NCBI GenBank assembly: GCA_937926175.1 | Contig: CALANV010000013.1 | Location: 1-64,000 of the forward strand | Length of the DNA: 64,000 bases | Reading direction: 5' to 3' | Source: an uncultured Rhodospirillales bacterium | GTDB lineage: Bacteria > Pseudomonadota > Alphaproteobacteria > CACIAM-22H2 | Shown here: positions 27,418 to 37,075 of the stretch, one piece after another | Numbering within the stretch: position 1 is the first letter of the stretch | How the letters are laid out: every line of letters begins with the position of its first letter | Made by a program: the position numbers and the translations under genes | The notes under the pieces: generated by a model | Told to the model about the DNA's origin: nothing | Databases searched by the model: none | What the model saw: the letters and a program-made list of their open reading frames with translations, nothing else

Positions 27418-27974
27418 CGCTTGGCGCCGGCGCGGCGCAGAATGTCGACCACGCGGCGGCGATTCTCCGCCTCGGCCCAGCCGAGCGCCGTTCGCCCGGT
27501 ATAGTCCTGCAAATCGAGATCGGCCCCCGCCGCGATCAGCATCTCGACGATCTCGGCATGACCGGCGCGGGCGGCGAGCATTAGCGGCGTGGCACCGTGG
27601 CGGTTTTCGACGTTCAGGTTCGCCTTTCCGGCGATCAATTCCCTGACCACGTCGGCATGACCGCGCTCGGCCGCCCACAACAGGGCCGTGTAGCCCGACT
27701 TGTCGCGGGCCTCGAGACGAGCCTTGGCCTCGACGAGCGCCGCGACGACCGCCGCATGGCCGCCGCTCGCGGCCAGCACGATGGCGGGATTGCCGTCGAG
27801 GTCCGACAGGTTGGGAGACACGCCGGCGGCGAGTTGCGCACGTACGCCGTTCACGTCGCCGATGCGCGCGAACCACGTGATCGGCGCGGCCCGATTTGCC
27901 GCATCGGTCGACAGTTGCGCGGCCGCCGGCGTCGCCGCCAGCAGCATCCCCGCGATCAGTAACCCCCGAATCAT
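27414..27974 (-). CDS. exported ankyrin-repeat protein
   Basis: 186 aa. An N-terminal signal peptide (LLIAGMLLAATPAAAQ) is followed by about four ankyrin repeats from residue 35: the repeat core (GNPAIVLAASGGHAAVVAAL, GYTALLWAAERGHADVVREL, GATPLMLAARAGHAEIVEML, GRTALGWAEAENRRRVVDIL) recurs every 33 residues. Likely a periplasmic protein-binding module. It lies between the cbiX operon and cbiD-cobK on the minus strand, 45 bp after cobK, so it may be co-transcribed with cbiD-cobK. Function unknown. Confidence 0.9.
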   Translation of the reverse strand: MIRGLLIAGMLLAATPAAAQLSTDAANRAAPITWFARIGDVNGVRAQLAAGVSPNLSDLDGNPAIVLAASGGHAAVVAALVEAKARLEARDKSGYTALLWAAERGHADVVRELIAGKANLNVENRHGATPLMLAARAGHAEIVEMLIAAGADLDLQDYTGRTALGWAEAENRRRVVDILRRAGAKR

Positions 27975-28019
27975 CTCTTTCTTGATCTTTCTTGGTCGGA
28001 ATGTTTCGCGTCGCGGGCA

Positions 28020-28808
28020 TTACGCCGAAATCGGATCGGTGCCGTCAACCAGTCGACGCTGCGCCAACATCGCCTCGATCCATGCAAGCGCCGCATCGAC
28101 GGAGATCACGTCGTCCGCGCATGCGACCGATGGACGCCGGATCATGACGACCGGGAGGCCGAGCACGCGCGCGGCTTCGAGCTTGGCTCGGCCGGCTTCC
28201 CCGCCGCTCGCCTTCGCCACGACGGCTTCGATCCGGTGCGCCTCGAACAGCCGCCGCTCCGTCTCCATCGAAAAAGGACCGCGACCGAGGACCAGTTCGT
28301 ATCGCGCGAGCGGCAGCGGGGCCGGCGGCGGCTCGATGCGCCGAACGAGAAACCAGGTATCGACCAACCCGCGGAATGCTTCGAGTTCGCGTCCGCCGAA
28401 GGCTAGGAAGACGCGACGCGCGAGCGGGCGCACGGCTTCGGCCGCGGTGGGCGCATCGGGAACCTCGATCCAGCGGTCGCCCGCGACCGGCTCCCACGCG
28501 GGGCGCGTCAGCGCGAGAAACGGTATGCCGACCGCGGCAGCAGCCAGGCGGGCTTGTTCCGTGATCCGTGCCGCGAACGGATGCGTCGCATCGATCAGCG
28601 CGGCGATGCCGGTCTGACGGAGATAGCGCGCGAGACCGTCGACACCGCCGAATCCGCCGATGCGCACCGAGCCGGGCGGCAGGACCGGTTCCTGCGTCCG
28701 GCCGGCAAGCGACGTGATGACCTCGATCCGATTGCCGAACTTCTCGATGGCGCGCGTCGCAAGTGCACGCGCTTCGGCCGTTCCGCCCAGGACCAGCAGG
28801 CGCAGCAT
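28020..28808 (-). CDS. cobK: precorrin-6A/cobalt-precorrin-6A reductase
   Basis: 262 aa NAD(P)H-dependent reductase of the corrin ring. Opening RLLVLGGTAEARALATRAI is typical, followed by GGFGGVDGLARYL, ALIDATHPFAARITEQA (conserved DATHPFA motif), LTRPAWEP, AFGGRELEAF and AKASGGEAGRAKLEAAR. The ATG overlaps the cbiD stop by one base, so cbiD-cobK form one unit. The C-terminus is normal for the family. Whether its substrate carries cobalt depends on the hybrid pathway question. Confidence 0.94.
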   Translation of the reverse strand: MLRLLVLGGTAEARALATRAIEKFGNRIEVITSLAGRTQEPVLPPGSVRIGGFGGVDGLARYLRQTGIAALIDATHPFAARITEQARLAAAAVGIPFLALTRPAWEPVAGDRWIEVPDAPTAAEAVRPLARRVFLAFGGRELEAFRGLVDTWFLVRRIEPPPAPLPLARYELVLGRGPFSMETERRLFEAHRIEAVVAKASGGEAGRAKLEAARVLGLPVVMIRRPSVACADDVISVDAALAWIEAMLAQRRLVDGTDPISA

Positions 28809-29929
28809 CACGGACCGGCCCGGCCGAGCACACGTCCCTGCCGGTCGAACACGATGACGTCGAGCGCGGTTCCGCCCGCCAGCGCGGCGAGCGCCACGTC
28901 GCGCGCGCGCCGTGCCACCGCGCCTGCGAGGTCGAGTCCTGCCGCGGCGGCGAGCGCCAGCACCTCGCCGGCCGACGCCGCGGCACGCGCACGAGCGACG
29001 ACGTCCGATGCCGCGCCCAGCTCCGCCAGCATGCCCGCGAGATCGGCCGGATCGATGCGCGACCGGCTGGAGTGGAGATCGAGATGGCCGGCGGCGAGCT
29101 TGGCGAGCTTGCCGAAACCGCCTGCGATGGTGAGCCACGGCACCGGATGATTGCGCAGATACTTGAGCGTACCTCCGACGAAGTCGCCCATGTCGATGAG
29201 CGCCATGTCGGGAAGCGCATACAAGGCCTTGACCGCCGCCTCGGACGTGGAACCTGTCGCGGCGGCGACGTGATCGAGTCCCGCTGCCCGCGCGACGTCG
29301 ATGCTGCGATGGATTGAATGAATCCAGGCGGCACATGAATACGGTACGACGATTCCCGTCGTACCGAGAATCGAGATGCCGCCGACGATGCCGAGCCGGC
29401 CGTTGAGCGTCTTCTCGGCCAGTGCCGCACCGCCCGGCACCGACACGGTGACGACTACGTCACCGCTGCCGCCGAACAGCGCCGCCGCATCGCGAATCGC
29501 CTGCGTGATCATCGCACGGGGGCCGGGGTTGATGGCCGGCTCGCCGATGGCGAGCGGCAACCCCGCCCGCGTGATCGTGCCCACGCCTTCGCCGGCGCGG
29601 AAGGCTATACCGCTGCCGGGCGCACCGTGACTCACGGTCGCCAGTATCAGGGCGCCGTGCGTAATGTCCGGATCGTCGCCGGCGTCCTTGATGACGCCGG
29701 CGGTCGCCGCCTTGTCCGCGATGGCACGGTGCGCCAGTGCAAAGGACGGCCGCTGCCCCTGCGGCAGCACGATCGTGACCGGGTCGGGAAACCGGCCCGT
29801 CAGCAGTGCCTCATAGGCGGCGCGCGCCGCGGCGGCCGCGCAGGCGCCGGTGGTCCAGCCCTTCCGCAGTTGCCTTCGGGCCTTTCCGTCGCGCGGCGCG
29901 GTCGCGGGCGACTCCGTGTCGGTCGGCAT
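28808..29929 (-). CDS. cbiD: cobalt-precorrin-5B C1-methyltransferase
   Basis: 373 aa. CbiD methylates C1 after CbiG has removed the two-carbon fragment, so it belongs to the early-cobalt pathway; the late pathway uses CobF instead. Motifs seen: LRKGWTTGACAAAAARAAYE, TVSHGAPGSGIAFRAGEGVG, TRAGLPLAIGEPAINPGPR, GGISILGTTGIVVPYSCAAW and IDMGDFVGGTLKYLRNH. No cobF-like gene is in the window. The gene lies between a permease gene upstream and cobK downstream on the minus strand. Confidence 0.94.
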   Translation of the reverse strand: MPTDTESPATAPRDGKARRQLRKGWTTGACAAAAARAAYEALLTGRFPDPVTIVLPQGQRPSFALAHRAIADKAATAGVIKDAGDDPDITHGALILATVSHGAPGSGIAFRAGEGVGTITRAGLPLAIGEPAINPGPRAMITQAIRDAAALFGGSGDVVVTVSVPGGAALAEKTLNGRLGIVGGISILGTTGIVVPYSCAAWIHSIHRSIDVARAAGLDHVAAATGSTSEAAVKALYALPDMALIDMGDFVGGTLKYLRNHPVPWLTIAGGFGKLAKLAAGHLDLHSSRSRIDPADLAGMLAELGAASDVVARARAAASAGEVLALAAAAGLDLAGAVARRARDVALAALAGGTALDVIVFDRQGRVLGRAGP

Positions 29930-29953
29930 GGCGAGACCCTAATGCGAGCGATC

Positions 29954-31183
29954 TCACCAGTCGAGCCACCCGCCGAGCCACAGCCAGGCCGCCGCCAGCG
30001 CCATCGTGACGAGCGTCATGGGAATGCCAGCCCGCGCATGGTCGATGAGCCCGAACCGCACGCCCGCGTGCAGCGCCCGCTCGGCGACGATCAGGTTCGC
30101 GATGCTGCCGACGAGCAGGAAGTTTCCGGCGAACGTGGTCATGAGCGCGAGCGAATAAAGCGCGCCCGTCGGTATGTCCGGCCAGATCGACAGCAGCATG
30201 ACCACCGCCGGCACGTTGCCGATCGTGTTGCTGGCCAGGAGTGCCACCGGCGCCATGACCGACAGACGGTCGGGCAGCCAGCCGCGCTCGGCCAGCCAGA
30301 TCAGCGCATCGGCGCTGAGGCCCGTTCGGGTGAACGCGTCGTTGATGACGAAGAGACCGGCGAAGAGAAGAAGAAGCGGCCAGTCGACGCTGGTCAGCAT
30401 GTCGCGGCTGGCGTAGCGCCGGCTCATCAGCAGAACGGCGGCGATCACCATCGCAGTCATCTCGCGCGGCAACGGCGTCGCGAACAGCGCAAGCAGAACC
30501 GCGGTGGCGAGCAGGGCCTTGGCCGTCTGGGGGCGGTCGAAAGGTGCGGCCGGCGGCAATTCGGTGCCGGCCGCTGACGGTCGCAGCGCACGCCGCCAAA
30601 CGACCCGTACGGTTGCGAAGACGATGCCGAGGCCGATCAGCGCCGGCGCGCCGCAGACGAGCAGGAACGTCAGGAAGTCGAGCTTGCCGACCTGCCCGAT
30701 CAGGATGTTCTGCGGATTGCCGATCAGCGTCGCCGCCGAGCCGACATTGCTGGCGCCCGCAAGTCCGGCGAGGAAAGGTCTCGGGTCGAGGCGCCGGGCC
30801 GCGAGACCGCTGCACAAAAGCGGTGTCATGACGAACACGACGACGTCGTTCACGAGGACGGCGGACAGGAGTCCGCCGGTCGCGACCGTCATCGCCAGCA
30901 GGAATACCGGACTGCCGCGATGGCGTGCGATCCACGCGGCGCAGGCATCGTAGAAACCGGCGGCCGCAAACCGTGCCGACAGGATCATCAGCGCGAACAG
31001 CAGCAGAATCGTCGGAAAATGGACAGCGCTGATGACGTCCTGTGGCGTCACTGCGCCGGCGGCGACCAGCGCCACGGCAGCGATCAGGACGATGCCGCTG
31101 CGGTCGAGCCGCAACCCCGGCACACGGCCGAGCGCCATGCCGACATAGGCGAGCACGAATACGGTGACGACGAAGGCGATCAT
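29954..31183 (-). CDS. SLC13/ArsB-type ion transporter
   Basis: 409 aa polytopic membrane protein with about ten hydrophobic segments. Family-specific segments are VNDVVVFVMTPLL and SNVGSAATLIGNPQNILIG in the first half and ASNTIGNVPAVVMLLS in the second, the paired substrate-binding NP/NT hairpins of the CitMHS/ArsB/SLC13 superfamily. Start placed at the ATG that begins the first membrane helix, as the upstream 12-residue extension is basic and noncoding-looking. Lies 24 bp before cbiD on the same strand, so possibly co-transcribed with cbiD-cobK. Substrate cannot be told; anions such as arsenite or sulfate and dicarboxylates are all known for relatives. Confidence 0.87.
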   Translation of the reverse strand: MIAFVVTVFVLAYVGMALGRVPGLRLDRSGIVLIAAVALVAAGAVTPQDVISAVHFPTILLLFALMILSARFAAAGFYDACAAWIARHRGSPVFLLAMTVATGGLLSAVLVNDVVVFVMTPLLCSGLAARRLDPRPFLAGLAGASNVGSAATLIGNPQNILIGQVGKLDFLTFLLVCGAPALIGLGIVFATVRVVWRRALRPSAAGTELPPAAPFDRPQTAKALLATAVLLALFATPLPREMTAMVIAAVLLMSRRYASRDMLTSVDWPLLLLFAGLFVINDAFTRTGLSADALIWLAERGWLPDRLSVMAPVALLASNTIGNVPAVVMLLSIWPDIPTGALYSLALMTTFAGNFLLVGSIANLIVAERALHAGVRFGLIDHARAGIPMTLVTMALAAAWLWLGGWLDW

Positions 31184-31276
31184 GGCCGCAACCCTGACGC
31201 GAGGTTGCGTCCGGCGCAAGCCTTGCCCCCGAGATCACGGATGCTTCATCGGGCGACCTGGGCTAGGTTGGCGGCC

Positions 31277-32116
31277 ATGGACGTTCCTCCTCTCGACCTG
31301 CCGCTGTTCGCACCGGGCTCGGTGTGGTTGACCGGGGCCGGACCGGGCGATCCGGGTCTCCTCACCCTGTACGGCCTGCACGCGCTGCGCCATGCGGACG
31401 TGATCGTCTACGACGCGCTCGTCGACCGCCGCGTACTCGACCTCGCCCACCCCGGCGCGGTCCTCGAATATGCCGGCAAGCGCGGTGGCCGGCCGTCGCC
31501 GACGCAGCCCGACATCTCGCGCCGCCTGATCCAGCATGCGCGCGCCGGTCGACGCGTGCTGCGACTCAAGGGCGGCGATCCGTTCGTGTTCGGCCGCGGC
31601 GGCGAGGAGGCGCTCGCGCTGGTTGCCGCCGGCATTCCCTTCAGGATCGTTCCCGGCGTGACGGCGGGAATCGGCGGCCTCGCCTATGCCGGTATTCCGG
31701 TCACGCACCGGGATACGAACCATGCCGTCACCTTCATCACCGGCCACGGCGTGACCGGCGAAGTACCCGACGGTCTCGACTGGCCTGCGCTCGCTCGCGG
31801 CTCACCGGTCCTCGTGTTCTACATGGCACTCAAGCATCTCGGAACGATCGCGGCCCGGCTGATCGAAGCCGGTCGCGCGCCGGACGATGCCGTGGCCGTG
31901 GTGAGCCGTGCCGCCACGCCCGAGCAGCGGGTCCTGGAAACGACGCTCGAACGCGCGGCCGCGGATGCGGCCGCCGCCGGCATCGAACCGCCGGCCGTCG
32001 TCGCAATCGGCGATGTCGTGCGGCTTCGGGCTGGCCTCGACTGGGTCGGCGCGCTCGCCGGACGCGTGCTCGATCCGGATCCCCTGCGCCGAAAGCTCCG
32101 GAGTGACACGGGATGA
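31277..32116 (+). CDS. cobA: uroporphyrinogen-III C-methyltransferase
   Basis: 279 aa SUMT. Adds two methyl groups to uroporphyrinogen III, giving precorrin-2, the branch point to cobalamin and siroheme. Features: WLTGAGPGDPGLLTLYGLHA, DALVDRRVLDLA, RLKGGDPFVFGRGGEEAL, FRIVPGVTAGIGGLAYAGIP and VTFITGHG. No CysG-type dehydrogenase domain is attached. An ATG 36 bases upstream is possible but lacks support. Divergent from the SLC13-type gene with about 90 bp between starts; a lipoprotein gene, SCO1 and cobB follow. Confidence 0.94.
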   Translation: MDVPPLDLPLFAPGSVWLTGAGPGDPGLLTLYGLHALRHADVIVYDALVDRRVLDLAHPGAVLEYAGKRGGRPSPTQPDISRRLIQHARAGRRVLRLKGGDPFVFGRGGEEALALVAAGIPFRIVPGVTAGIGGLAYAGIPVTHRDTNHAVTFITGHGVTGEVPDGLDWPALARGSPVLVFYMALKHLGTIAARLIEAGRAPDDAVAVVSRAATPEQRVLETTLERAAADAAAAGIEPPAVVAIGDVVRLRAGLDWVGALAGRVLDPDPLRRKLRSDTG

Positions 32117-32172
32117 GATTTGCGACACGCTGCCGGGCTGACGGCTTCGTCACTCTAACCTATGTGAAAAGA

Positions 32173-32484
32173 ATGAAATCGATTCCGCTGACGGCCTTGG
32201 CCGTATTTGCGCTCGCCGCCTGTTCGGCGCCCTCCACGCGCTGGGTGAAGGCGGGCGCGACGCCCGAGGATTTCCGTCTCGACCAGCAGGAATGCGTGTC
32301 GCAGGTGCAGGATTTCAGCTTCGCCTTCGAGGACGATCGGGCCTCGGGCGATCCTGACCCGGTCACCCGCGATTCCAACGCCAGCGAGCAGCGCGCCGGT
32401 TCGGTCCGGGGCGACGTCTATCGCCGCTGCATGGAGGCGCGCGGCTGGCGCCGCGAACGCGAACCGAAGATGCCGTCCCAATGA
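32173..32484 (+). CDS. small lipoprotein of unknown function
   Basis: 103 aa. A lipoprotein signal peptide, MKSIPLTALAVFALAACS, ends in the lipobox LAAC with Cys17, so it is probably anchored in a membrane facing the periplasm. The mature part has EDFRLDQQECVSQVQDFSF and a conserved-looking YRRCMEARGWRRE ending, a pattern common among small alphaproteobacterial lipoproteins. The longer frame starting at 32113 would abolish the signal peptide. Stop overlaps the SCO1 start by four bases, so the two are coupled. No function known. Confidence 0.82.
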   Translation: MKSIPLTALAVFALAACSAPSTRWVKAGATPEDFRLDQQECVSQVQDFSFAFEDDRASGDPDPVTRDSNASEQRAGSVRGDVYRRCMEARGWRREREPKMPSQ

Positions 32485-33101
32485 TGTCAACCCGGACACG
32501 ACTGATCGCCATACTCGTCGCCGTCGTCGTTGGCGCCGGCGTCGGCTACGCCATCGCGACGCTGATCGGCGGCCCTGACGCGCCAGTCACGGCAACCGAG
32601 GGCCGCAACGTCGGCCAGGCTTCGATCGGCGGTCCGTTCAGGCTCATCGACCAGAACGGGCGCGAGCGCAGCGACGCGGAGTTTCGCGGCCGGCTGATGC
32701 TCGTGAATTTCGGCTACACGCATTGTCCCGATATCTGTCCGCTGGGCTTGGCATTGATGACCGACGCGCTCGACCGTCTCGGCCCGCAGGCCGAGGACGT
32801 GCAGCCGATCTTCATCACGGTCGATCCTGCCCGCGATACGCCGGACGTGCTCAGGGACTATGTCGGCAATTTCTCGGCAGGCATGATCGGGCTGACCGGA
32901 ACGCCCGAGCAGATCGCCGAGGTCGCGCGCGCCTATCGCGTCTACTACAAGGCGCACGGAACGCCGGAAAACGATCCGGATTATCCAGTCGATCATTCCG
33001 GCTTCATCTACCTGATGGGCCGTGACGGACGGTTCCTGACGCATTTCACGCACGAGACCCCGGCCGACCGGGTCGCGGAAACGATCCGCCGATACCTGTG
33101 A
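32481..33101 (+). CDS. SCO1/SenC family copper chaperone
   Basis: 206 aa. An N-terminal membrane anchor (about 8-28) is followed by a thioredoxin-like domain with the copper-binding CPDIC motif (Cys82, Cys86 in GYTHCPDICP) and the third ligand His172 in PVDHSGFIYL. SCO proteins deliver copper to the CuA site of cytochrome c oxidase in the periplasm or act in redox signalling; SenC/PrrC accompanies RegBA in Rhodobacter. Here it sits between a lipoprotein gene and cobB, overlapping both by four bases. Confidence 0.93.
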   Translation: MMSTRTRLIAILVAVVVGAGVGYAIATLIGGPDAPVTATEGRNVGQASIGGPFRLIDQNGRERSDAEFRGRLMLVNFGYTHCPDICPLGLALMTDALDRLGPQAEDVQPIFITVDPARDTPDVLRDYVGNFSAGMIGLTGTPEQIAEVARAYRVYYKAHGTPENDPDYPVDHSGFIYLMGRDGRFLTHFTHETPADRVAETIRRYL

Positions 33102-34432
33102 GCGCAGCCGGTCTGATCGTGTCCGCCCCCGCTTCGGGCAGCGGCAAGACGACGGTCACGATGGCGCTGCTGCGTGCCCTGGTGCGGCGCGGTCTGCGCG
33201 TCGCAGCCGCCAAAGCCGGGCCCGACTATATCGACCCGGAGTTCCATGCCGCGGCCACCGGGCGGCCTTGTCTCAATCTCGATCCCTGGGCGATGCGGCC
33301 CGCGACGATCGCGAGGCTGATCGCGAGCCGGAACGACGCCGACCTGATCTTGTGCGAGGGTGCGATGGGCCTGTTCGACGGCATCGATGCGCGCGGCACC
33401 GGCTCATGCGCCGATCTTGCGGCCGCGACCGGGTGGCCGGTCGTCCTCGTCGTCGACGCCAGCGGACAGGCGGCCTCGGTCGGTGCGCTGGTCGCCGGGT
33501 TCGCGGCGTACCGGCCGGACGTCGACATCGCCGGAATCATCTTCAACCGCGTCGGCGGTGCGCGCCATGCCGAACTCCTTGCCGAAGCGGTCCGGCTGGC
33601 GGCACCACACGTGCGTCGTCTCGGCGCGCTACCGCGCGATGCCTGCCTCGCTCTACCCGATCGTCACCTCGGTCTCGTGCAGGCGCGCGAGCACGCGGAT
33701 CTCGTAAGCCGTCTCGACCACGCCGCCGACCGCGCGAGCCAATCGATCGATCTCGATGCACTGGTCGCCCTGGCGCGGCCGGCCCAGTGCGCGTCGCCGG
33801 ATGGTCCGGCGTCCGCTTCGCCGCCCGTGCCGCCGCTGGGCCAGCGTATCGCCGTGGCGCATGACGACGCCTTTGCCTTCGCCTATCCCTGGCTGCTCGA
33901 ATCGTGGCGCGCGGCAGGTGCGGCGCTGTCGATGTTTTCGCCGCTGCGCGACGAGACACCGCCCGTCGAAGCCGACGCGATCTATCTGCCCGGCGGCTAT
34001 CCCGAACTCCATGCGGCGCGACTCGCAGCCAATCACCGCTTCCTCGACGGCCTTCGCGCGGCGGCACAACGCGGCGCGACGATCTACGGTGAATGCGGCG
34101 GCTACATGGTGCTGGGCCGGACGCTCACCGATGCCGAGGGGCGCACGCATGCGCTCGCCGGATTGCTGGCGCTCGACACGAGTTTCGCGACGCGCCGCCT
34201 CATCCTTGGCTACCGCCGCGCAAAGCTGTCGACGTCGGGCCCGCTCGGTCCTGCAGGAACATGCTACCGCGGTCACGAGTTTCATTATTCGACCGTGACC
34301 GGTGAAGCGCCGGCGGCGGTGCTGTTCGAGATCACGGACGCAGGCGGTCGGACGATGGGGGCGGCCGGTCAGCGTACAGGAAACGTGATGGGATCCTTCA
34401 TCCATCTCGTCGACCGGGAGCCGGTTTGGTAA
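33098..34432 (+). CDS. cobB: cobyrinic acid / hydrogenobyrinic acid a,c-diamide synthase
   Basis: 444 aa from a GTG that overlaps the SCO1 stop. Glutamine-dependent amidation of the a and c acetates. N-terminal ATP-grasp-like P-loop domain: VSAPASGSGKTTVTMALLRA, AKAGPDYIDPEFH, CEGAMGLFDGI. The C-terminal glutamine amidotransferase domain has IYLPGGYPELHA and the nucleophile Cys in YGECGGYMVLG, plus RGHEFHYS. Typical size. Accepting metal-free or cobalt substrates distinguishes CobB from CbiA but cannot be read reliably here. Confidence 0.93.
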   Translation: MSAAGLIVSAPASGSGKTTVTMALLRALVRRGLRVAAAKAGPDYIDPEFHAAATGRPCLNLDPWAMRPATIARLIASRNDADLILCEGAMGLFDGIDARGTGSCADLAAATGWPVVLVVDASGQAASVGALVAGFAAYRPDVDIAGIIFNRVGGARHAELLAEAVRLAAPHVRRLGALPRDACLALPDRHLGLVQAREHADLVSRLDHAADRASQSIDLDALVALARPAQCASPDGPASASPPVPPLGQRIAVAHDDAFAFAYPWLLESWRAAGAALSMFSPLRDETPPVEADAIYLPGGYPELHAARLAANHRFLDGLRAAAQRGATIYGECGGYMVLGRTLTDAEGRTHALAGLLALDTSFATRRLILGYRRAKLSTSGPLGPAGTCYRGHEFHYSTVTGEAPAAVLFEITDAGGRTMGAAGQRTGNVMGSFIHLVDREPVW

Positions 34433-34456
34433 ACGCTCGATTAAGGGCTGGCGTGC

Positions 34457-34512
34457 TACCCCGTCGGGGAGTAGGTTCACGCGAAGCCATACCTTCGAGT
34501 TACCCCGTCGGG
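34457..34512 (+). repeat. short direct repeat in the phaZ leader
   Basis: TACCCCGTCGGG occurs at 34457-34468 and again at 34501-34512, directly abutting the phaZ ATG; the flanks extend the match imperfectly to about 17 bases. The 44-base spacing is about four helical turns. The second copy overlaps the translation initiation region. No known binding motif recognised. Confidence 0.55.
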
Positions 34513-35733
<1,221 letters not shown>

Positions 35734-35764
35734 TCCGCGATCGTGACCGCGCGCCGCCTGACGA

Positions 35765-36682
35765 TCAGCACGCGCGCGCGGCGCTGGGACGCGTGACCAG
35801 CACCAATCCGCACAGGATCGACGCGATCGCCGCCCAAACCCACAGGCTGAGATGCTCGTCGAAGATCAAGTAGCCCCAGAACACGCCTGACAGACACACG
35901 ACGTAGCCGACCTGGCTCAGGAACACCGCGCCGGCCATCCGGATGATCTCGAAGAACAGCAGCGCGCCGATCGCAGCGACGGCGACATGCCCGAGATTGG
36001 CGAGCTCGCCGGTCGTGAACGGCGGCAGCGGCACATGGAACGGTCCGCTTGCGAGCGCGACCGGCAGCAGCACGATTCCGGCTGCGAGCTGCATCGCCGC
36101 CCCGAGTGCCAACGACGGCACGCGAGCCGGTCGCGCCCAGCCGATGTAGAGATTGCTGCCGGCATAGAAGGTCGGCGTGAGCACGGCCAACAGCACCCAC
36201 CCCGCCATGTCCGGCGACGGCAGGCTCGTGCGCGGAACGAGGATAAGCAGCACGCCCACGAAACCCAGCGCGATGCCGAGTGCGCGGCGCCAATCGAACC
36301 GCTCGAGACCGAAGAGCTGAGCAAGGCCGTAGGCCAGCAGTGGCGTCAGCGTGACGATCAGCACGACGATCCCCACCGGGATGTACTGCACGGACGTGAC
36401 AGCCGCCGTGTTCGGAGCCGCAATGTTGGTCGCCCCCGCGATCAGGTAATAGCGCACGTGGCGCCAGCCAAGCGGCGGCAGTTCGCCGCGCGCGGCGCAG
36501 ATCGCGAGCAGCACCAGCCCAGCCCCCGTGCACTGCCAATAGATGTAGGCGAGCGGCGAAAGGCCGTGGGTCACGCCGAGCTTCGCCAGCGCGAAGCCGA
36601 GCCCCCAGTTGGCGCCGAGGACGAGCAGGAGGGCAAGCGGCAACGCGGTTACGTTGCGCCCGATCACGGTCTTGTCGTGCAT
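35765..36682 (-). CDS. EamA/DMT-family transporter
   Basis: 305 aa with ten hydrophobic segments in two EamA halves (first half ANWGLGFALAKLGV..., second half GWVLLAVLTPTFYAGSNLYI...). Drug/metabolite transporters of this type export amino acids or other small metabolites; substrate unknown. Convergent with phaZ across about 30 bp. No neighbouring biosynthetic gene gives a hint. Confidence 0.87.
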   Translation of the reverse strand: MHDKTVIGRNVTALPLALLLVLGANWGLGFALAKLGVTHGLSPLAYIYWQCTGAGLVLLAICAARGELPPLGWRHVRYYLIAGATNIAAPNTAAVTSVQYIPVGIVVLIVTLTPLLAYGLAQLFGLERFDWRRALGIALGFVGVLLILVPRTSLPSPDMAGWVLLAVLTPTFYAGSNLYIGWARPARVPSLALGAAMQLAAGIVLLPVALASGPFHVPLPPFTTGELANLGHVAVAAIGALLFFEIIRMAGAVFLSQVGYVVCLSGVFWGYLIFDEHLSLWVWAAIASILCGLVLVTRPSAARAC

Positions 36683-37075
36683 TGCCCGTAACCTAGAGGC
36701 TTGGGCCCCGGGTCGGCCAGCGTGTCCACGGATCGGCAGGCATGCGGCAAGGCGATAGGTATCCCCACGGCCATGCGGCGACCACCGAGCGTTCTCGGGC
36801 CGCTAGGTGCACAGGGCGATCATGTCCTGCCTGGTCCCGGTGCGGCGTGCTTGGCCTTGACGGCGGGACGACCCGTGGTAACGTGTCGTCACGGAGAAAG
36901 GACATGGCCCACCTGCCCGAACATCTGCGACGACGAGGCAACCGACGCCGCGCTGCGGCGATGGGATGGGCCTGAGCTGCGCCTCAATCCGGCAACGATC
37001 TTCCCTCGAGAAGCACGTTCTCCGGTCGGGCGGCGGGCCCGACGGTGATCCACTTCGTGCGTTTCGAGGTTCTCC
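36683..37075. other. intergenic region of 393 bp
   Basis: Between the divergent DMT transporter and the GNAT gene. A possible initiation site (GAGAAAGGAC then ATG at 36904) opens only a 23-residue frame. An overlapping frame around 36920-37048 (reading NICDDEATDAALRRWDG...) looks mildly protein-like but has no start of its own. I see no supported gene, RNA or repeat. Confidence 0.35.
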
